From Pseudomonas sp. MAG733B (GTDB lineage: Bacteria > Pseudomonadota > Gammaproteobacteria > Pseudomonadales > Pseudomonadaceae), in contig NZ_CP145732.1 in assembly GCF_036884845.1 (NCBI RefSeq), positions 6,232,501 through 6,296,500 of the forward strand: a stretch of 64,000 bases of DNA. The letters are read 5' to 3'. The position numbers and the translations under genes are program-made. Positions 20,017-28,753 of this stretch are shown here, piece by piece; the first letter of the stretch is position 1, and every line of letters begins with the position of its first letter. The notes beneath the pieces are model-generated. The model was not told the DNA's origin, made no database searches, and worked only from the letters and a program-made list of their open reading frames with translations.

Positions 20017-21456
20017 ATGCCGCACATTTTGATCGTCGAAGACGAAACAATTATCCGCTCCGCCTTGCGCCGCCTGCTGGAACGCAACCAGTACCAGGTC
20101 AGCGAAGCCGGTTCAGTGCAGGAAGCACAAGAACGCTTCACCATTCCCACGTTCGACCTGATCGTCAGTGACCTGCGCCTGCCGGGCGCTCCGGGCACCG
20201 AGCTGATCAAACTCGGCCAGGGCACTCCGGTGCTGATCATGACCAGTTACGCCAGCCTGCGCTCGGCGGTCGACTCGATGAAGATGGGCGCGGTGGATTA
20301 CATCGCCAAGCCTTTCGATCACGACGAAATGCTCCAGGCCGTTGCGCGTATCCTGCGTGACCGCCAATCGGCGCAAGCCAGCGGTGAACCGGTTGCCGGC
20401 AAGGCCAGCAATGGCGCGGCCAAACCGGGCATCGATAACAGCAACGGCGAGATCGGTATCATCGGCTCGTGCCCACCGATGCAGGATCTGTACAGCAAGA
20501 TCCGCAAGGTCGCGCCGACCGACTCAAACGTCCTGATCCAGGGCGAATCCGGCACCGGTAAAGAACTGGTGGCCCGCGCCCTGCACAACCTGTCCAAACG
20601 CGCGAAGGCGCCGATGATCTCGGTGAACTGCGCGGCCATTCCGGAAAGCCTGATCGAGTCCGAACTGTTCGGCCACGAAAAAGGTGCGTTCACTGGCGCC
20701 AGCGCCGGGCGCGCAGGTCTGGTGGAAGCAGCCGATGGCGGCACTCTGTTCCTCGATGAAATCGGCGAACTGCCGCTGGAAGCCCAGGCACGTCTGCTGC
20801 GTGTGCTTCAGGAAGGCGAAATTCGCCGGGTTGGTTCGGTCCAGTCGCAGAAAGTCGATGTGCGCCTGATCGCCGCGACCCACCGCGACCTCAAGAGCCT
20901 GGCGAAGATCGGCCAGTTCCGTGAGGACTTGTACTACCGCCTCCACGTGATCGCCCTGAAGCTGCCGGCCCTGCGCGAGCGCGGTGCCGACGTCAATGAA
21001 ATCGCCAATGCGTTCCTGGCGCGACAGAGCGCGCGGATCAACCGCACCGACCTGAAATTCGCCCCGGACGCGGAACAAGCCATTCGTCATTACTCCTGGC
21101 CCGGCAACGTTCGTGAGCTGGAAAACGCCGTCGAGCGCGCCGTGATCCTGAGCGAGAGCCCGGAGATTTCCGCCGAGCTGCTGGGTATCGACATCGAGCT
21201 GGGTGATCTGGACGACGACGAGTTCATCGGCCTGCCCCCGCAACAGGGCAACGGCAACGCCAGTAACAACAACCACGAACCGACCGAGGACCTGTCCCTG
21301 GAAGACTACTTCCAGCACTTCGTGCTCGAGCATCAGGACCACATGACCGAAACCGAGCTGGCGCGCAAACTCGGGGTCAGCCGCAAGTGCCTGTGGGAAC
21401 GCCGTCAACGCCTGGGCATTCCACGGCGCAAGACCGGGGTGGCCAGCGAGAGCTGA
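20017..21456 (+). CDS. cbrB: Sigma-54-dependent response regulator CbrB
   Basis: A 479-residue NtrC-family activator. The receiver domain carries acidic residues near 8-9 and the phospho-acceptor Asp52 in IVSDLRLPG. The AAA+ domain has Walker A GESGTGKE and the sigma-54 contact loop GAFTGA, and the C-terminal Fis-type helix-turn-helix reads [20 protein letters not shown]. The known role is to activate sigma-54 promoters, chiefly crcZ, in response to CbrA. Here the crcZ promoter lies 172 bases past its stop, and a palindromic candidate site for it lies in that gap. Confidence 0.96.
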   Translation: MPHILIVEDETIIRSALRRLLERNQYQVSEAGSVQEAQERFTIPTFDLIVSDLRLPGAPGTELIKLGQGTPVLIMTSYASLRSAVDSMKMGAVDYIAKPFDHDEMLQAVARILRDRQSAQASGEPVAGKASNGAAKPGIDNSNGEIGIIGSCPPMQDLYSKIRKVAPTDSNVLIQGESGTGKELVARALHNLSKRAKAPMISVNCAAIPESLIESELFGHEKGAFTGASAGRAGLVEAADGGTLFLDEIGELPLEAQARLLRVLQEGEIRRVGSVQSQKVDVRLIAATHRDLKSLAKIGQFREDLYYRLHVIALKLPALRERGADVNEIANAFLARQSARINRTDLKFAPDAEQAIRHYSWPGNVRELENAVERAVILSESPEISAELLGIDIELGDLDDDEFIGLPPQQGNGNASNNNHEPTEDLSLEDYFQHFVLEHQDHMTETELARKLGVSRKCLWERRQRLGIPRRKTGVASES

Positions 21457-21503
21457 ACCGCAGCTGTCTGATGTGTGGGTAACACGTGACTTGTTGAAAA
21501 AAC

Positions 21504-21529
21504 TGTTACCTCAGCTTTTTCACGTAACA
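21504..21529 (+). promoter_or_regulatory. Candidate CbrB upstream activating site for crcZ
   Basis: TGTTAC and GTAACA form an inverted repeat with a 14-base spacer, and a further GTAACA lies at 21479-21484. The site is about 125-150 bases upstream of the predicted crcZ start, a typical enhancer distance. I recall this palindrome class as the CbrB site. Confidence 0.6.
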
Positions 21530-21530
21530 G

Positions 21531-21568
21531 AAGCCGGGGCTTACGGTAACGAAGCCCCGGCTTTTTTT
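21531..21568 (+). terminator. Intrinsic terminator after cbrB
   Basis: A ten-base stem (GCCGGGGCTT / AAGCCCCGGC) with a nine-base loop and seven T. It separates cbrAB transcription from crcZ. Confidence 0.9.
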
Positions 21569-21627
21569 CGCCTGCACAAACCCCGTCAGCACGCCCAACC
21601 CCTTGTTTTACTGGGGTTCGCAAAAGT

Positions 21628-21642
21628 TGGCACGCACCCTGC
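21628..21642 (+). promoter_or_regulatory. Sigma-54 promoter of crcZ
   Basis: TGGCACGCACCCTGC has the -24 GG and -12 GC separated by exactly ten bases and a full TGGCAC. The predicted start is about 21653. Confidence 0.85.
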
Positions 21643-21652
21643 TATATGTTTG

Positions 21653-22023
21653 GTACAAGAACAATAACAAGCAATGTACAAGACAATAAAAATAAGACGA
21701 ATCGACTCACGCACAATAAAAACAAGACGGCGAGAGGCGCAGCTAACTGATTCTTTTGGAGAGGCGTTGTATTTGGGGCTTGCCCCACGACCAGGCCGAG
21801 AACAACAAAAAACTGTCTTAAGACAGAGCCTGTACTGGTTGGATCGAAAGATCACTGCAATTCAGCGACCAAAGCAATCCGTTTGCTCTTGGCTCCCGAT
21901 TGGGAGGGTCATGAAGGAAAGCTTCATGGCGAGGGCACTCAACAAAAACAAGAAGCCCGAAACCAATAACAAAAATAGAGCATGCAACTACTTCTTGGGG
22001 AGCTTCGGCTCCCCTTGTAGTTT
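21653..22023 (+). ncRNA. crcZ: CrcZ small RNA (Hfq/Crc decoy)
   Basis: An RNA of about 370 nt between cbrB and pcnB, the conserved place of crcZ. It carries at least six A-rich AANAANAA-type motifs (near 21660, 21684, 21713, 21802, 21941 and 21963), the sites by which Hfq and Crc are sequestered to relieve catabolite repression. The 3' hairpin (GGGGAGC / GCTCCCC, TTCG loop, extended by AACTAC / GTAGTT) ends near 22023 but has only a short T run. A second perfect hairpin at 22061-22085 is an alternative end. It is driven by the sigma-54 promoter at 21628-21642. Confidence 0.88.
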
Positions 22024-22060
22024 CTGCGATTCGAGAAACCCTGCAAAACTGCCCGCTTTC

Positions 22061-22085
22061 AGCTGTAAGCATGCGCCTTACAGCT
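22061..22085 (+). terminator. Second hairpin downstream of crcZ
   Basis: AGCTGTAAG and CTTACAGCT form a perfect nine-base stem with a seven-base loop. There is no T tract, so it is either an alternative crcZ 3' end or a leader element of the pcnB transcript. Confidence 0.35.
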
Positions 22086-22121
22086 CATATCTGCTGCGTC
22101 CTACACCATCCCCCGACTAAA

Positions 22122-22130
22122 TGCTAGAAT
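22122..22130 (+). promoter_or_regulatory. Candidate extended -10 promoter of pcnB
   Basis: TGCTAGAAT is an extended -10 about 60 bases before the pcnB start. No good -35 is evident. Confidence 0.45.
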
Positions 22131-22191
22131 CCCCGCCCATCATGCGGTCATTCTTTGTTTTGGCCGAACATTCCTTCAAACAGTGCATCCC

Positions 22192-23592
22192 ATGCTGAAG
22201 AAGCTGTTCCAGTCATTCCGTACTCCCCTGCGTCGTACGCAACACATTCGCAGCACGCCTGAAGTGCTCAACAGCGGCCAACACTCGCTGCAAAAGGCTC
22301 AATTCAGCCGTTACGCGGTGAACATCGTCGAACGCCTGCAGGGCGCCGGCTACCAGGCCTACCTGGTCGGCGGTTGCGTGCGTGACATGCTGCTCGGCAT
22401 CACGCCGAAAGACTTCGACGTCGCCACCAGCGCCACACCCGAGCAAGTCCGGGCCGAATTCCGCAACGCGCGAATCATCGGTCGACGTTTCAAACTGGTG
22501 CACATCCACTTCGGCCGCGAAATCATCGAAGTCGCCACCTTCCGCGCCAATCACCCGCAAAACGATGAAGAGGAAGACAACAACCAATCCTCACGCAACG
22601 AAAGCGGGCGCATCCTGCGCGATAACGTCTACGGCACCCTGGAAGAAGACGCGCAACGCCGCGACTTCACCATCAACGCCCTGTATTACGATCCGGTCAG
22701 CGAGCGCATCCTCGACTACGCCAACGGCGTACACGACATCCGCAATCAGCTGATTCGCCTGATCGGCGATCCGAAGCAGCGCTACCAGGAAGACCCGGTC
22801 CGGATGCTGCGCGCGGTGCGTTTCGCCGCCAAGCTGAATTTCGGCATCGAAAAACACAGCGCCCTGCCGATCCGCGACCTGGCAAAGACGCTGCGCGATA
22901 TCCCGGCGGCCCGTCTGTTCGAAGAAGTACTCAAGCTGTTCCTTTCCGGCCATGCCGCGGACACCTTCGAGATGCTGGTCGACCTGCAACTGTTCGATCC
23001 GCTGTTCCCGGCCAGTGCCGAGGCGCTGGAATACAACCCGACCTACACCCACACCTTGATCAGCGAAGCACTGATCAACACCGATCTGCGGATCAAGCAG
23101 AACAAACCGGTGACTCCGGCGTTCCTGTTCGCTGCCCTGCTGTGGCCAGCCCTGCCGGCGCGCGTATTGCGCCTGCAAGAGCGTGGCATGCCGCCGATTC
23201 CGGCGATGCAGGAAGCGGCTCACGAGCTGATTGCCGAACAGTGCCAGCGCATCGCGATTCCAAAACGCTTCACCATGCCGATCCGCGAGATCTGGGACAT
23301 GCAGGAGCGCCTGCCTCGTCGCAGCGGAAAACGTGCCGACCTGTTGCTGGACAACCCGCGATTCCGCGCCGGCTACGACTTCCTGCTGCTGCGTGAAAGC
23401 GCGGGCGAGCAGACCGATGGCCTGGGCGAATGGTGGACGGATTATCAAGATGCCAACGAAAGTGAACGTCGTGACATGATCCGCGACCTCAGCGGCAAGG
23501 ACGAAGGCACCGGTGCACCGCGCAAACGTCGTCGTAGCGGCGGTTCCAAGCGCAAGCGCGCCGCCGGCGTTTCGAGCACCACAGACGAGTAA
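22192..23592 (+). CDS. pcnB: Polynucleotide adenylyltransferase, poly(A) polymerase I
   Basis: A 466-residue class II nucleotidyltransferase that adds 3' poly(A) tails and so promotes RNA decay. The catalytic motif lies in the N-terminal domain (YLVGGCVRDMLLG with KDFDVATSA, about residues 50-80), followed by RRDFTINALYYD and the RNA-binding helical domain. The very basic C-terminus (RKRRRSGGSKRKRA) is typical of true poly(A) polymerase as against the related CCA enzyme. I use the ATG at 22192 (MLKKLFQSF); a GTG at 22183 is in frame. folK starts three bases after the stop. Confidence 0.94.
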   Translation: MLKKLFQSFRTPLRRTQHIRSTPEVLNSGQHSLQKAQFSRYAVNIVERLQGAGYQAYLVGGCVRDMLLGITPKDFDVATSATPEQVRAEFRNARIIGRRFKLVHIHFGREIIEVATFRANHPQNDEEEDNNQSSRNESGRILRDNVYGTLEEDAQRRDFTINALYYDPVSERILDYANGVHDIRNQLIRLIGDPKQRYQEDPVRMLRAVRFAAKLNFGIEKHSALPIRDLAKTLRDIPAARLFEEVLKLFLSGHAADTFEMLVDLQLFDPLFPASAEALEYNPTYTHTLISEALINTDLRIKQNKPVTPAFLFAALLWPALPARVLRLQERGMPPIPAMQEAAHELIAEQCQRIAIPKRFTMPIREIWDMQERLPRRSGKRADLLLDNPRFRAGYDFLLLRESAGEQTDGLGEWWTDYQDANESERRDMIRDLSGKDEGTGAPRKRRRSGGSKRKRAAGVSSTTDE

Positions 23593-23595
23593 TCC

Positions 23596-24081
23596 ATGGA
23601 ACGCATCTACATCGGCATGGGCAGCAACCTCGCTGACCCTGCCGAACAATTGCGCAGCGCCGTCGAAGCGCTGGCGCAATTACCGCAATCGGAGCTGGTC
23701 GGAGTTTCCGCCTTTTATCAAAGCGACTCGCTGCTCCCCGGCCAACCGCGCTATACCAACGCGGTTGCCGCTATCGACAGCACCCTTGCCCCACTGGACC
23801 TGCTCGATGCGCTGCAAGCCATCGAAAACGGTCAGGGCCGTGAGCGTCTTGAGCGCTGGGGCCCGCGTACGCTGGATCTCGACATCCTGCTGTTCGGTGA
23901 CCGCCTGATCGATGAGCCGCGCCTCAAAGTCCCGCACTACCATATGCAAGAGCGAGCCTTTGTGCTGTATCCGCTGGCCGAGCTTGCGCCTGGGGATCTG
24001 CGTTTGGCCGATGGTCGCAAGTTGACCGATTTGCTCGCCGCATGCCCGTTCGTCGGCCTCGAACGCCTGACTCCGAGCTAA
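23596..24081 (+). CDS. folK: 2-amino-4-hydroxy-6-hydroxymethyldihydropteridine pyrophosphokinase
   Basis: A 161-residue enzyme of folate synthesis that transfers pyrophosphate from ATP to the pterin alcohol. The signature WGPRTLDLDILLFGD (about residues 90-104) holds the two metal-binding Asp. The N-terminal MGSNL and the VSAFYQSDS loop are as expected. It forms an operon with pcnB, an arrangement conserved in gamma-proteobacteria. A REP doublet follows at its 3' side. Confidence 0.95.
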   Translation: MERIYIGMGSNLADPAEQLRSAVEALAQLPQSELVGVSAFYQSDSLLPGQPRYTNAVAAIDSTLAPLDLLDALQAIENGQGRERLERWGPRTLDLDILLFGDRLIDEPRLKVPHYHMQERAFVLYPLAELAPGDLRLADGRKLTDLLAACPFVGLERLTPS

Positions 24082-24090
24082 CACCGCCCC

Positions 24091-24184
24091 CTGTAGGAGC
24101 AAAGCTTGCTCGCGATGACGGACTCACATCTGACATCTACATCAGCTGGCGCGCCGCTTTCGCGAGCAAGCTTTGCTCCTACAG
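24091..24184. repeat. REP doublet (REPIN) between folK and panB
   Basis: CTGTAGGAGCAAAGCTTGCT and its inverted copy flank about 50 bases. It belongs to the GTAGGAGC...GCTTGCTCGCGA family, also seen at 26132 and 30703. Confidence 0.9.
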
Positions 24185-24458
24185 AAACTACCTACGCCGA
24201 GCAGCACCACAGCAGCCAGCCTGCTGAATCGCATCAGTCCCCTTCGGTAACACCCCACCCGTAACAATGCGGTAACACACCCGATTGACTTCCCGAGTTC
24301 TCCTCACGACTATAGGCGTCCCGCTGCCGCCAACACGGCACACAAGGGCGCAATCCAGGCCTTATAAGCACGACAGAAGACCGTGCGCCTGAGTAGATGA
24401 CGAATCACGCGCGTTACTCGCAGTAGTTTCCATAGCGCCTGAACGAGGATTTTTTGAC
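24185..24458 (+). promoter_or_regulatory. panB upstream region with three GTAACA repeats
   Basis: Gene-free. Three direct GTAACA hexamers start at 24247, 24261 and 24272, just before a TTGACT (24285-24290) and a TATAGG 20 bases further on. A leader of about 140 nt with a small GCAC(N)GTGC hairpin would follow. The hexamers resemble half-sites of the palindrome upstream of crcZ, but they are not inverted here. Confidence 0.35.
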
Positions 24459-25259
24459 ATGCCAGCCATCACCCTGACCACGCTCCAGAGCCTCAAGCAG
24501 AAAGGTGAAAAAATCACCATGCTGACCTGCTATGACGCGACCTTCGCCCACGCCTGCAACCAGGCTGGCGTCGAAGTGCTGCTGGTGGGCGACTCCCTCG
24601 GCATGGTTTTGCAAGGTCACGACAGCACCCTGCCAGTCACCACCGCTGAAATGGCTTACCACGTCGCGGCCGTCAAACGCGGTAACAGCGATGCACTGAT
24701 TCTCGCCGACCTGCCTTTCATGGCCTACGCCACCACCGAACAAGCCATGGCCAACAGCGCCCTGTTGATGCAGGCCGGCGCGCACATGGTCAAGGTTGAA
24801 GGTGCCTTGTGGCTGGCGGACTCGATTCGCCTGCTCGCCGAACGTGGCATCCCGGTGTGCGCGCACATGGGCCTGACGCCGCAATCGGTGAACATCCTCG
24901 GCGGTTATAAAGTCCAGGGCCGCAACGAAAACCAGGCGCGGCAGATGCGTGCCGATGCGATTTCGCTGGAACAGGCCGGTGCGGCGATGCTGCTGCTCGA
25001 ATGCGTGCCAAGCGAACTGGCCGAAGAAATCACCCAGGCTGTGGGCATTCCGGTGATCGGTATCGGCGCTGGTCATCGCACCGACGGCCAGGTACTGGTG
25101 CTGCACGACATGCTGGGCCTGTCCATCACCGGCCGAGTACCGAAATTCGTGAAGAACTTCATGGCCGGCCAGGAAAGCATTCACGCGGCCCTGAGCGCCT
25201 ACGTCAGCGAAGTCAAAGCGGCGACTTTCCCAGGCATCGAACACGGATTCTCTGCATGA
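24459..25259 (+). CDS. panB: 3-methyl-2-oxobutanoate hydroxymethyltransferase
   Basis: A 266-residue enzyme making ketopantoate from the valine precursor 2-oxoisovalerate and methylene-tetrahydrofolate, the first committed step to pantothenate and CoA. The TIM-barrel metal site ([19 protein letters not shown] in part, about residues 44-62) and the catalytic Glu region ([11 protein letters not shown]) are visible. It overlaps panC by ATGA. The precursor comes from the ilv pathway also encoded in this window. Confidence 0.96.
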   Translation: MPAITLTTLQSLKQKGEKITMLTCYDATFAHACNQAGVEVLLVGDSLGMVLQGHDSTLPVTTAEMAYHVAAVKRGNSDALILADLPFMAYATTEQAMANSALLMQAGAHMVKVEGALWLADSIRLLAERGIPVCAHMGLTPQSVNILGGYKVQGRNENQARQMRADAISLEQAGAAMLLLECVPSELAEEITQAVGIPVIGIGAGHRTDGQVLVLHDMLGLSITGRVPKFVKNFMAGQESIHAALSAYVSEVKAATFPGIEHGFSA

Positions 25260-26116
25260 ACACCGTAAAAACCGTACGCGAACTGCGCGCCGCCGTGGCC
25301 CGCGCCCGCAGCGAAGGCAAGCGCATCGGCTTCGTGCCGACCATGGGCAACCTGCACAGCGGCCATGTCGCGCTGATTACCAAGGCCACCCAACGGGTGG
25401 ATTTCGTGGTCGCGAGCATTTTCGTCAACCCGCTGCAGTTCGGTGCCGGCGAAGACCTCGACAAATACCCGCGCACCCTCGCGGCCGATCAGGAAAAACT
25501 GCTCGAAGCCGGTTGCGACCTGTTGTTCGCGCCCGCCGTGGAAGAGATGTACCCCGACGGCATGGCCGGCCAGACTCGCGTCAGCGTGCCGCAATTGTCC
25601 GAAGGCCTGTGCGGCGCCAGCCGTCCGGGGCATTTCGAGGGTGTGGCGACGGTGGTCAGCAAGCTGTTCAACATGGTCCAGCCGGATTTGGCGATTTTCG
25701 GCCAGAAGGATTTCCAGCAACTGGCGGTGATCCGCGCACTGGTCCACGACCTGAACATGCCGATCCAGATCATCGGCGAGCCGACCGTTCGCGCGGCCGA
25801 TGGCCTGGCGTTGTCGTCGCGCAATGGTTTCCTCAGCGAAGAACAGCGGGCCGTGGCGCCAGTGGTGTATCGCACGCTGAGCGAGATTGCCGAATCGATC
25901 AAGCAGGGTGAGCGGGATTTCCCGGCACTGATAAATGCGCAAATCAAACAGCTCGAAGCGGCTGGCTTGCGTGCGGATTATCTGGAAATTCGCCATGCGC
26001 TGACCTTGCGCCCGGCGACGGCGGAAGATCGCGATCTGGTGATCCTGGTGGCGGCGTTCCTCGGCACGACCCGGTTGATCGACAACCTGCACCTGAATCT
26101 CGATACACCCCTCTAA
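25256..26116 (+). CDS. panC: Pantothenate synthetase (pantoate--beta-alanine ligase)
   Basis: A 286-residue ATP-dependent ligase that condenses pantoate with beta-alanine. The nucleotidylyl-transferase motif [11 protein letters not shown] (about residues 25-35), FVNPLQFG, the pantoate loop around [20 protein letters not shown] residues, and a KMSKS-like LSSRNGFLS are present. The start is the ATG overlapping the panB stop. The REP doublet at 26132 separates it from panD, whose product supplies the beta-alanine. Confidence 0.96.
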   Translation: MNTVKTVRELRAAVARARSEGKRIGFVPTMGNLHSGHVALITKATQRVDFVVASIFVNPLQFGAGEDLDKYPRTLAADQEKLLEAGCDLLFAPAVEEMYPDGMAGQTRVSVPQLSEGLCGASRPGHFEGVATVVSKLFNMVQPDLAIFGQKDFQQLAVIRALVHDLNMPIQIIGEPTVRAADGLALSSRNGFLSEEQRAVAPVVYRTLSEIAESIKQGERDFPALINAQIKQLEAAGLRADYLEIRHALTLRPATAEDRDLVILVAAFLGTTRLIDNLHLNLDTPL

Positions 26117-26131
26117 ACCCCACCCATCCTC

Positions 26132-26226
26132 CTGTAGGAGCCGAGCTTGCTCGCGATAGCGGACAGACAGCCAATACAAATATTGAATGTCAGGCCCTCA
26201 TCGCGAGCAAGCTCAGCTCCTACAGG
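26132..26226. repeat. REP doublet (REPIN) between panC and panD
   Basis: Inverted copies of CTGTAGGAGCCGAGCTTGCT around about 50 bases. It is in the same family as 24091, with a C/G change (AGCCGAGC) mirrored in the second arm as GCTCAGCT. Confidence 0.9.
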
Positions 26227-26254
26227 GTAAAAACACGACCTTGGAAAAACACTC

Positions 26255-26635
26255 ATGCACGCCATCATGCTCAAAGCCAAGCTGCATCGCGCCGAAGTCA
26301 CCCACGCTGTACTCGATTACGAAGGTTCTTGCGCCATCGACGGTGAATGGCTGGACCTGTCCGGTATCCGTGAGTACGAACAGATCCAGATCTACAATAT
26401 CGATAATGGCGAGCGCTTCACCACCTACGCTATTCGTGGCGAAGAAGGTTCGCGCATGATCTCGGTCAACGGTGCCGCCGCACACAAGGCCAAGGTCGGC
26501 GATCGCGTGATCATCTGTGCTTACGCTCATTACAGCGAAGCCGAACTGCTCAACTTCAAGCCGCGCATGCTTTACATGGCGCCGGGCAACGAACTGAGCC
26601 ACACCAGCAATGCCATTCCGGTCCAGGTCGCCTGA
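26255..26635 (+). CDS. panD: Aspartate 1-decarboxylase proenzyme
   Basis: A 126-residue pyruvoyl enzyme making beta-alanine for pantothenate. The self-cleavage site Gly24-Ser25 is in YEGSCAIDG, giving the pyruvoyl group on the alpha chain; Lys9 and the Tyr58 region ([13 protein letters not shown]) are conserved. The length is normal. It lies downstream of panBC but is separated by a REP doublet and may use its own or a read-through transcript. Confidence 0.96.
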   Translation: MHAIMLKAKLHRAEVTHAVLDYEGSCAIDGEWLDLSGIREYEQIQIYNIDNGERFTTYAIRGEEGSRMISVNGAAAHKAKVGDRVIICAYAHYSEAELLNFKPRMLYMAPGNELSHTSNAIPVQVA

Positions 26636-26860
26636 TCGAAGCCTGTCTTGCTTCCGTTTGTCGGACTGTTCCTAACCTGGATGTTAAAAAAGTACCGGAA
26701 ACAGGTCAGACAAAGTCAAGACAGATCATTGCGCGGGGTTTACTGTATTCGACCTGCGCCATGAATTCGTGTCGACGCAGTTGACCGGGACGCCCATCCA
26801 TAGCGCTCCGGGATTTTTAGTGTTCAAAAGGCCGTTCAAGTAAAAAGGAAACCCGCAGCG
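26636..26860 (+). promoter_or_regulatory. pgi upstream region
   Basis: 225 gene-free bases. It contains a TTGACC with no clear -10 and an AAAAAGGAA ribosome site just before pgi. I see nothing more specific. Confidence 0.3.
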
Positions 26861-28525
26861 ATGGCGTATTACCGCACTCCTCACGACGTGACCGCTCTGC
26901 CCGCCTGGCAAGCGTTGAATGACCACCGCCAAGCCATGCAGGATTTCAGCATGCGCGAGGCCTTCAATGCCGACCCGCAGCGCTTTACCCAATTCACCCT
27001 CAGCAGCTGCGGCCTGTTTCTCGACTATTCGAAGAACCTGATCAACGCCGAGACCCGCAATCTGCTGGTGGGCCTGGCCAACGAAGTCGACCTTCAGGGC
27101 GCGATCAAATCGCTGTTCGACGGCGAGATCGTCAACGCCTCCGAAGGTCGCCCGGCCTTGCACACCGCCCTGCGCCGCCCGGTCGGCGACAAGCTGTCGG
27201 TCAATGGCGTCAACGTGATGCCGGAAGTGCACAAGGTGCTGAACCAGATCACCGACCTCGTGGGCCGCATCCACGATGGTCTGTGGCGTGGCTACACCGA
27301 GAAGCCGATCACCGACGTGGTGAACATCGGCATCGGTGGCTCGTTTCTCGGCCCTGAACTGGTTTCCGAAGCACTGCTGTCCTACGCCCAGAAAGGCGTG
27401 CGCTGCCACTATCTGGCGAACATCGACGGCAGTGAATTCCACGAGCTGACCATGAAGCTGCGTGCCGAGACCACGCTGTTCATCGTCTCGTCGAAATCCT
27501 TCAACACCCTCGAAACCCTGAAAAACGCCCAGGCCGCCCGTGCCTGGTATCTGGCCCAGGGTGGTTCGGAAGCCGAGCTGTACCGTCACTTCATCGCGGT
27601 ATCGAGCAACAACGCCGCCGCCGTGGCCTTCGGCATCCGCGAAGAAAACATCTTCCCGATGTGGGACTGGGTCGGCGGGCGTTACTCGCTGTGGTCGGCC
27701 ATCGGTTTGCCGATTGCCCTGGCCATCGGCATGTCGAACTTCAAGGAACTGCTGTCCGGTGCCTACACCATGGACCAGCACTTCCAGAGCGCACCGTTCG
27801 AACAGAACATGCCAGTGCTGCTGGCCTTGCTCGGCGTGTGGTACGGCAACTTCTGGGGCGCGCAGAGCCACGCGATCCTGCCGTACGACCACTACCTGCG
27901 GAACATCACCAAGCACTTGCAACAGCTGGACATGGAATCCAACGGCAAGAGCGTTCGTCAGGACGGCACCGCGGTGTCCACCGACACCGGTCCAGTGATC
28001 TGGGGTGGCGTCGGTTGCAACGGTCAGCACGCCTATCACCAGTTGCTGCACCAAGGCACCCAACTGATTCCGGCCGACTTCATCGTGCCGATCGTCAGCT
28101 TCAACCCGGTGTCCGACCACCACCAGTGGCTGTACGCCAACTGCCTGTCACAGAGCCAGGCGCTGATGCTCGGCAAGACCCTTGCCGAAGCTGAAACCGA
28201 ACTGCGCGACAAAGGCATGAGCGAAGCCGAAGTGCATAAACTCGCGCCGCACAAGGTGATCCCGGGCAACCGTCCGAGCAACACCCTGGTGGTCGAGCGC
28301 ATCAGCCCGCGCCGCCTCGGCGCACTGGTGGCGATGTACGAACACAAAGTCTTCGTGCAAAGCGTGATCTGGGGCATCAACGCCTTCGATCAGTGGGGCG
28401 TGGAACTGGGCAAGGAGCTGGGCAAAGGCGTCTACAACCGCCTGGTCGGCAGCGAGGAAACCCCGGCTGACGACGCGTCCACCCAAGGCCTGATCAACTA
28501 CTTCCGTGGTCGTCACCGCGGGTGA
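26861..28525 (+). CDS. pgi: Glucose-6-phosphate isomerase
   Basis: A 554-residue cytosolic enzyme interconverting glucose-6-phosphate and fructose-6-phosphate. Pseudomonads lack the usual phosphofructokinase, so it mainly serves gluconeogenesis and Entner-Doudoroff cycling. The phosphate-binding [12 protein letters not shown] (about residues 156-167), the sugar-isomerase signature region [11 protein letters not shown], and the C-terminal signature around [19 protein letters not shown] (in part) are present. It stands between two REP-containing gaps. Confidence 0.97.
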   Translation: MAYYRTPHDVTALPAWQALNDHRQAMQDFSMREAFNADPQRFTQFTLSSCGLFLDYSKNLINAETRNLLVGLANEVDLQGAIKSLFDGEIVNASEGRPALHTALRRPVGDKLSVNGVNVMPEVHKVLNQITDLVGRIHDGLWRGYTEKPITDVVNIGIGGSFLGPELVSEALLSYAQKGVRCHYLANIDGSEFHELTMKLRAETTLFIVSSKSFNTLETLKNAQAARAWYLAQGGSEAELYRHFIAVSSNNAAAVAFGIREENIFPMWDWVGGRYSLWSAIGLPIALAIGMSNFKELLSGAYTMDQHFQSAPFEQNMPVLLALLGVWYGNFWGAQSHAILPYDHYLRNITKHLQQLDMESNGKSVRQDGTAVSTDTGPVIWGGVGCNGQHAYHQLLHQGTQLIPADFIVPIVSFNPVSDHHQWLYANCLSQSQALMLGKTLAEAETELRDKGMSEAEVHKLAPHKVIPGNRPSNTLVVERISPRRLGALVAMYEHKVFVQSVIWGINAFDQWGVELGKELGKGVYNRLVGSEETPADDASTQGLINYFRGRHRG

Positions 28526-28583
28526 TTTGACGCCTGCCCACAGAGTGTGTCGAGCACACAACTTGTGGGCAATGAATACCCAA

Positions 28584-28673
28584 TGTGGGAGCGGGCTTGC
28601 TCGCGAATGCGGTGTATCAGTCGACATTTTCGTTGGCTGGTACGACGCATTCGCGAGCAAGCCCGCTCCCACA
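28584..28673. repeat. REP doublet (REPIN) between pgi and acs
   Basis: TGTGGGAGCGGGCTTGCTCG and its inverted copy around about 40 bases. This is the GTGGGAGCGGGCTTGCTCGCGAA family, also at 36248. Confidence 0.9.
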
Positions 28674-28732
28674 GTTGTTTTGTGTATGACTTGAACCCAT
28701 TGGTTACTCGGCGCATCTTTATCTTTGTCGCA

Positions 28733-28744
28733 AAACAAGAATAA
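28733..28744 (+). promoter_or_regulatory. Candidate Hfq/Crc A-rich site at the acs ribosome site
   Basis: AAACAAGAATAA fits AANAANAANAA and runs into the AAGGA ribosome site 10 bases before the acs ATG, a typical place for Crc/Hfq translational repression. Confidence 0.5.
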
Positions 28745-28753
28745 GGAACCGTC

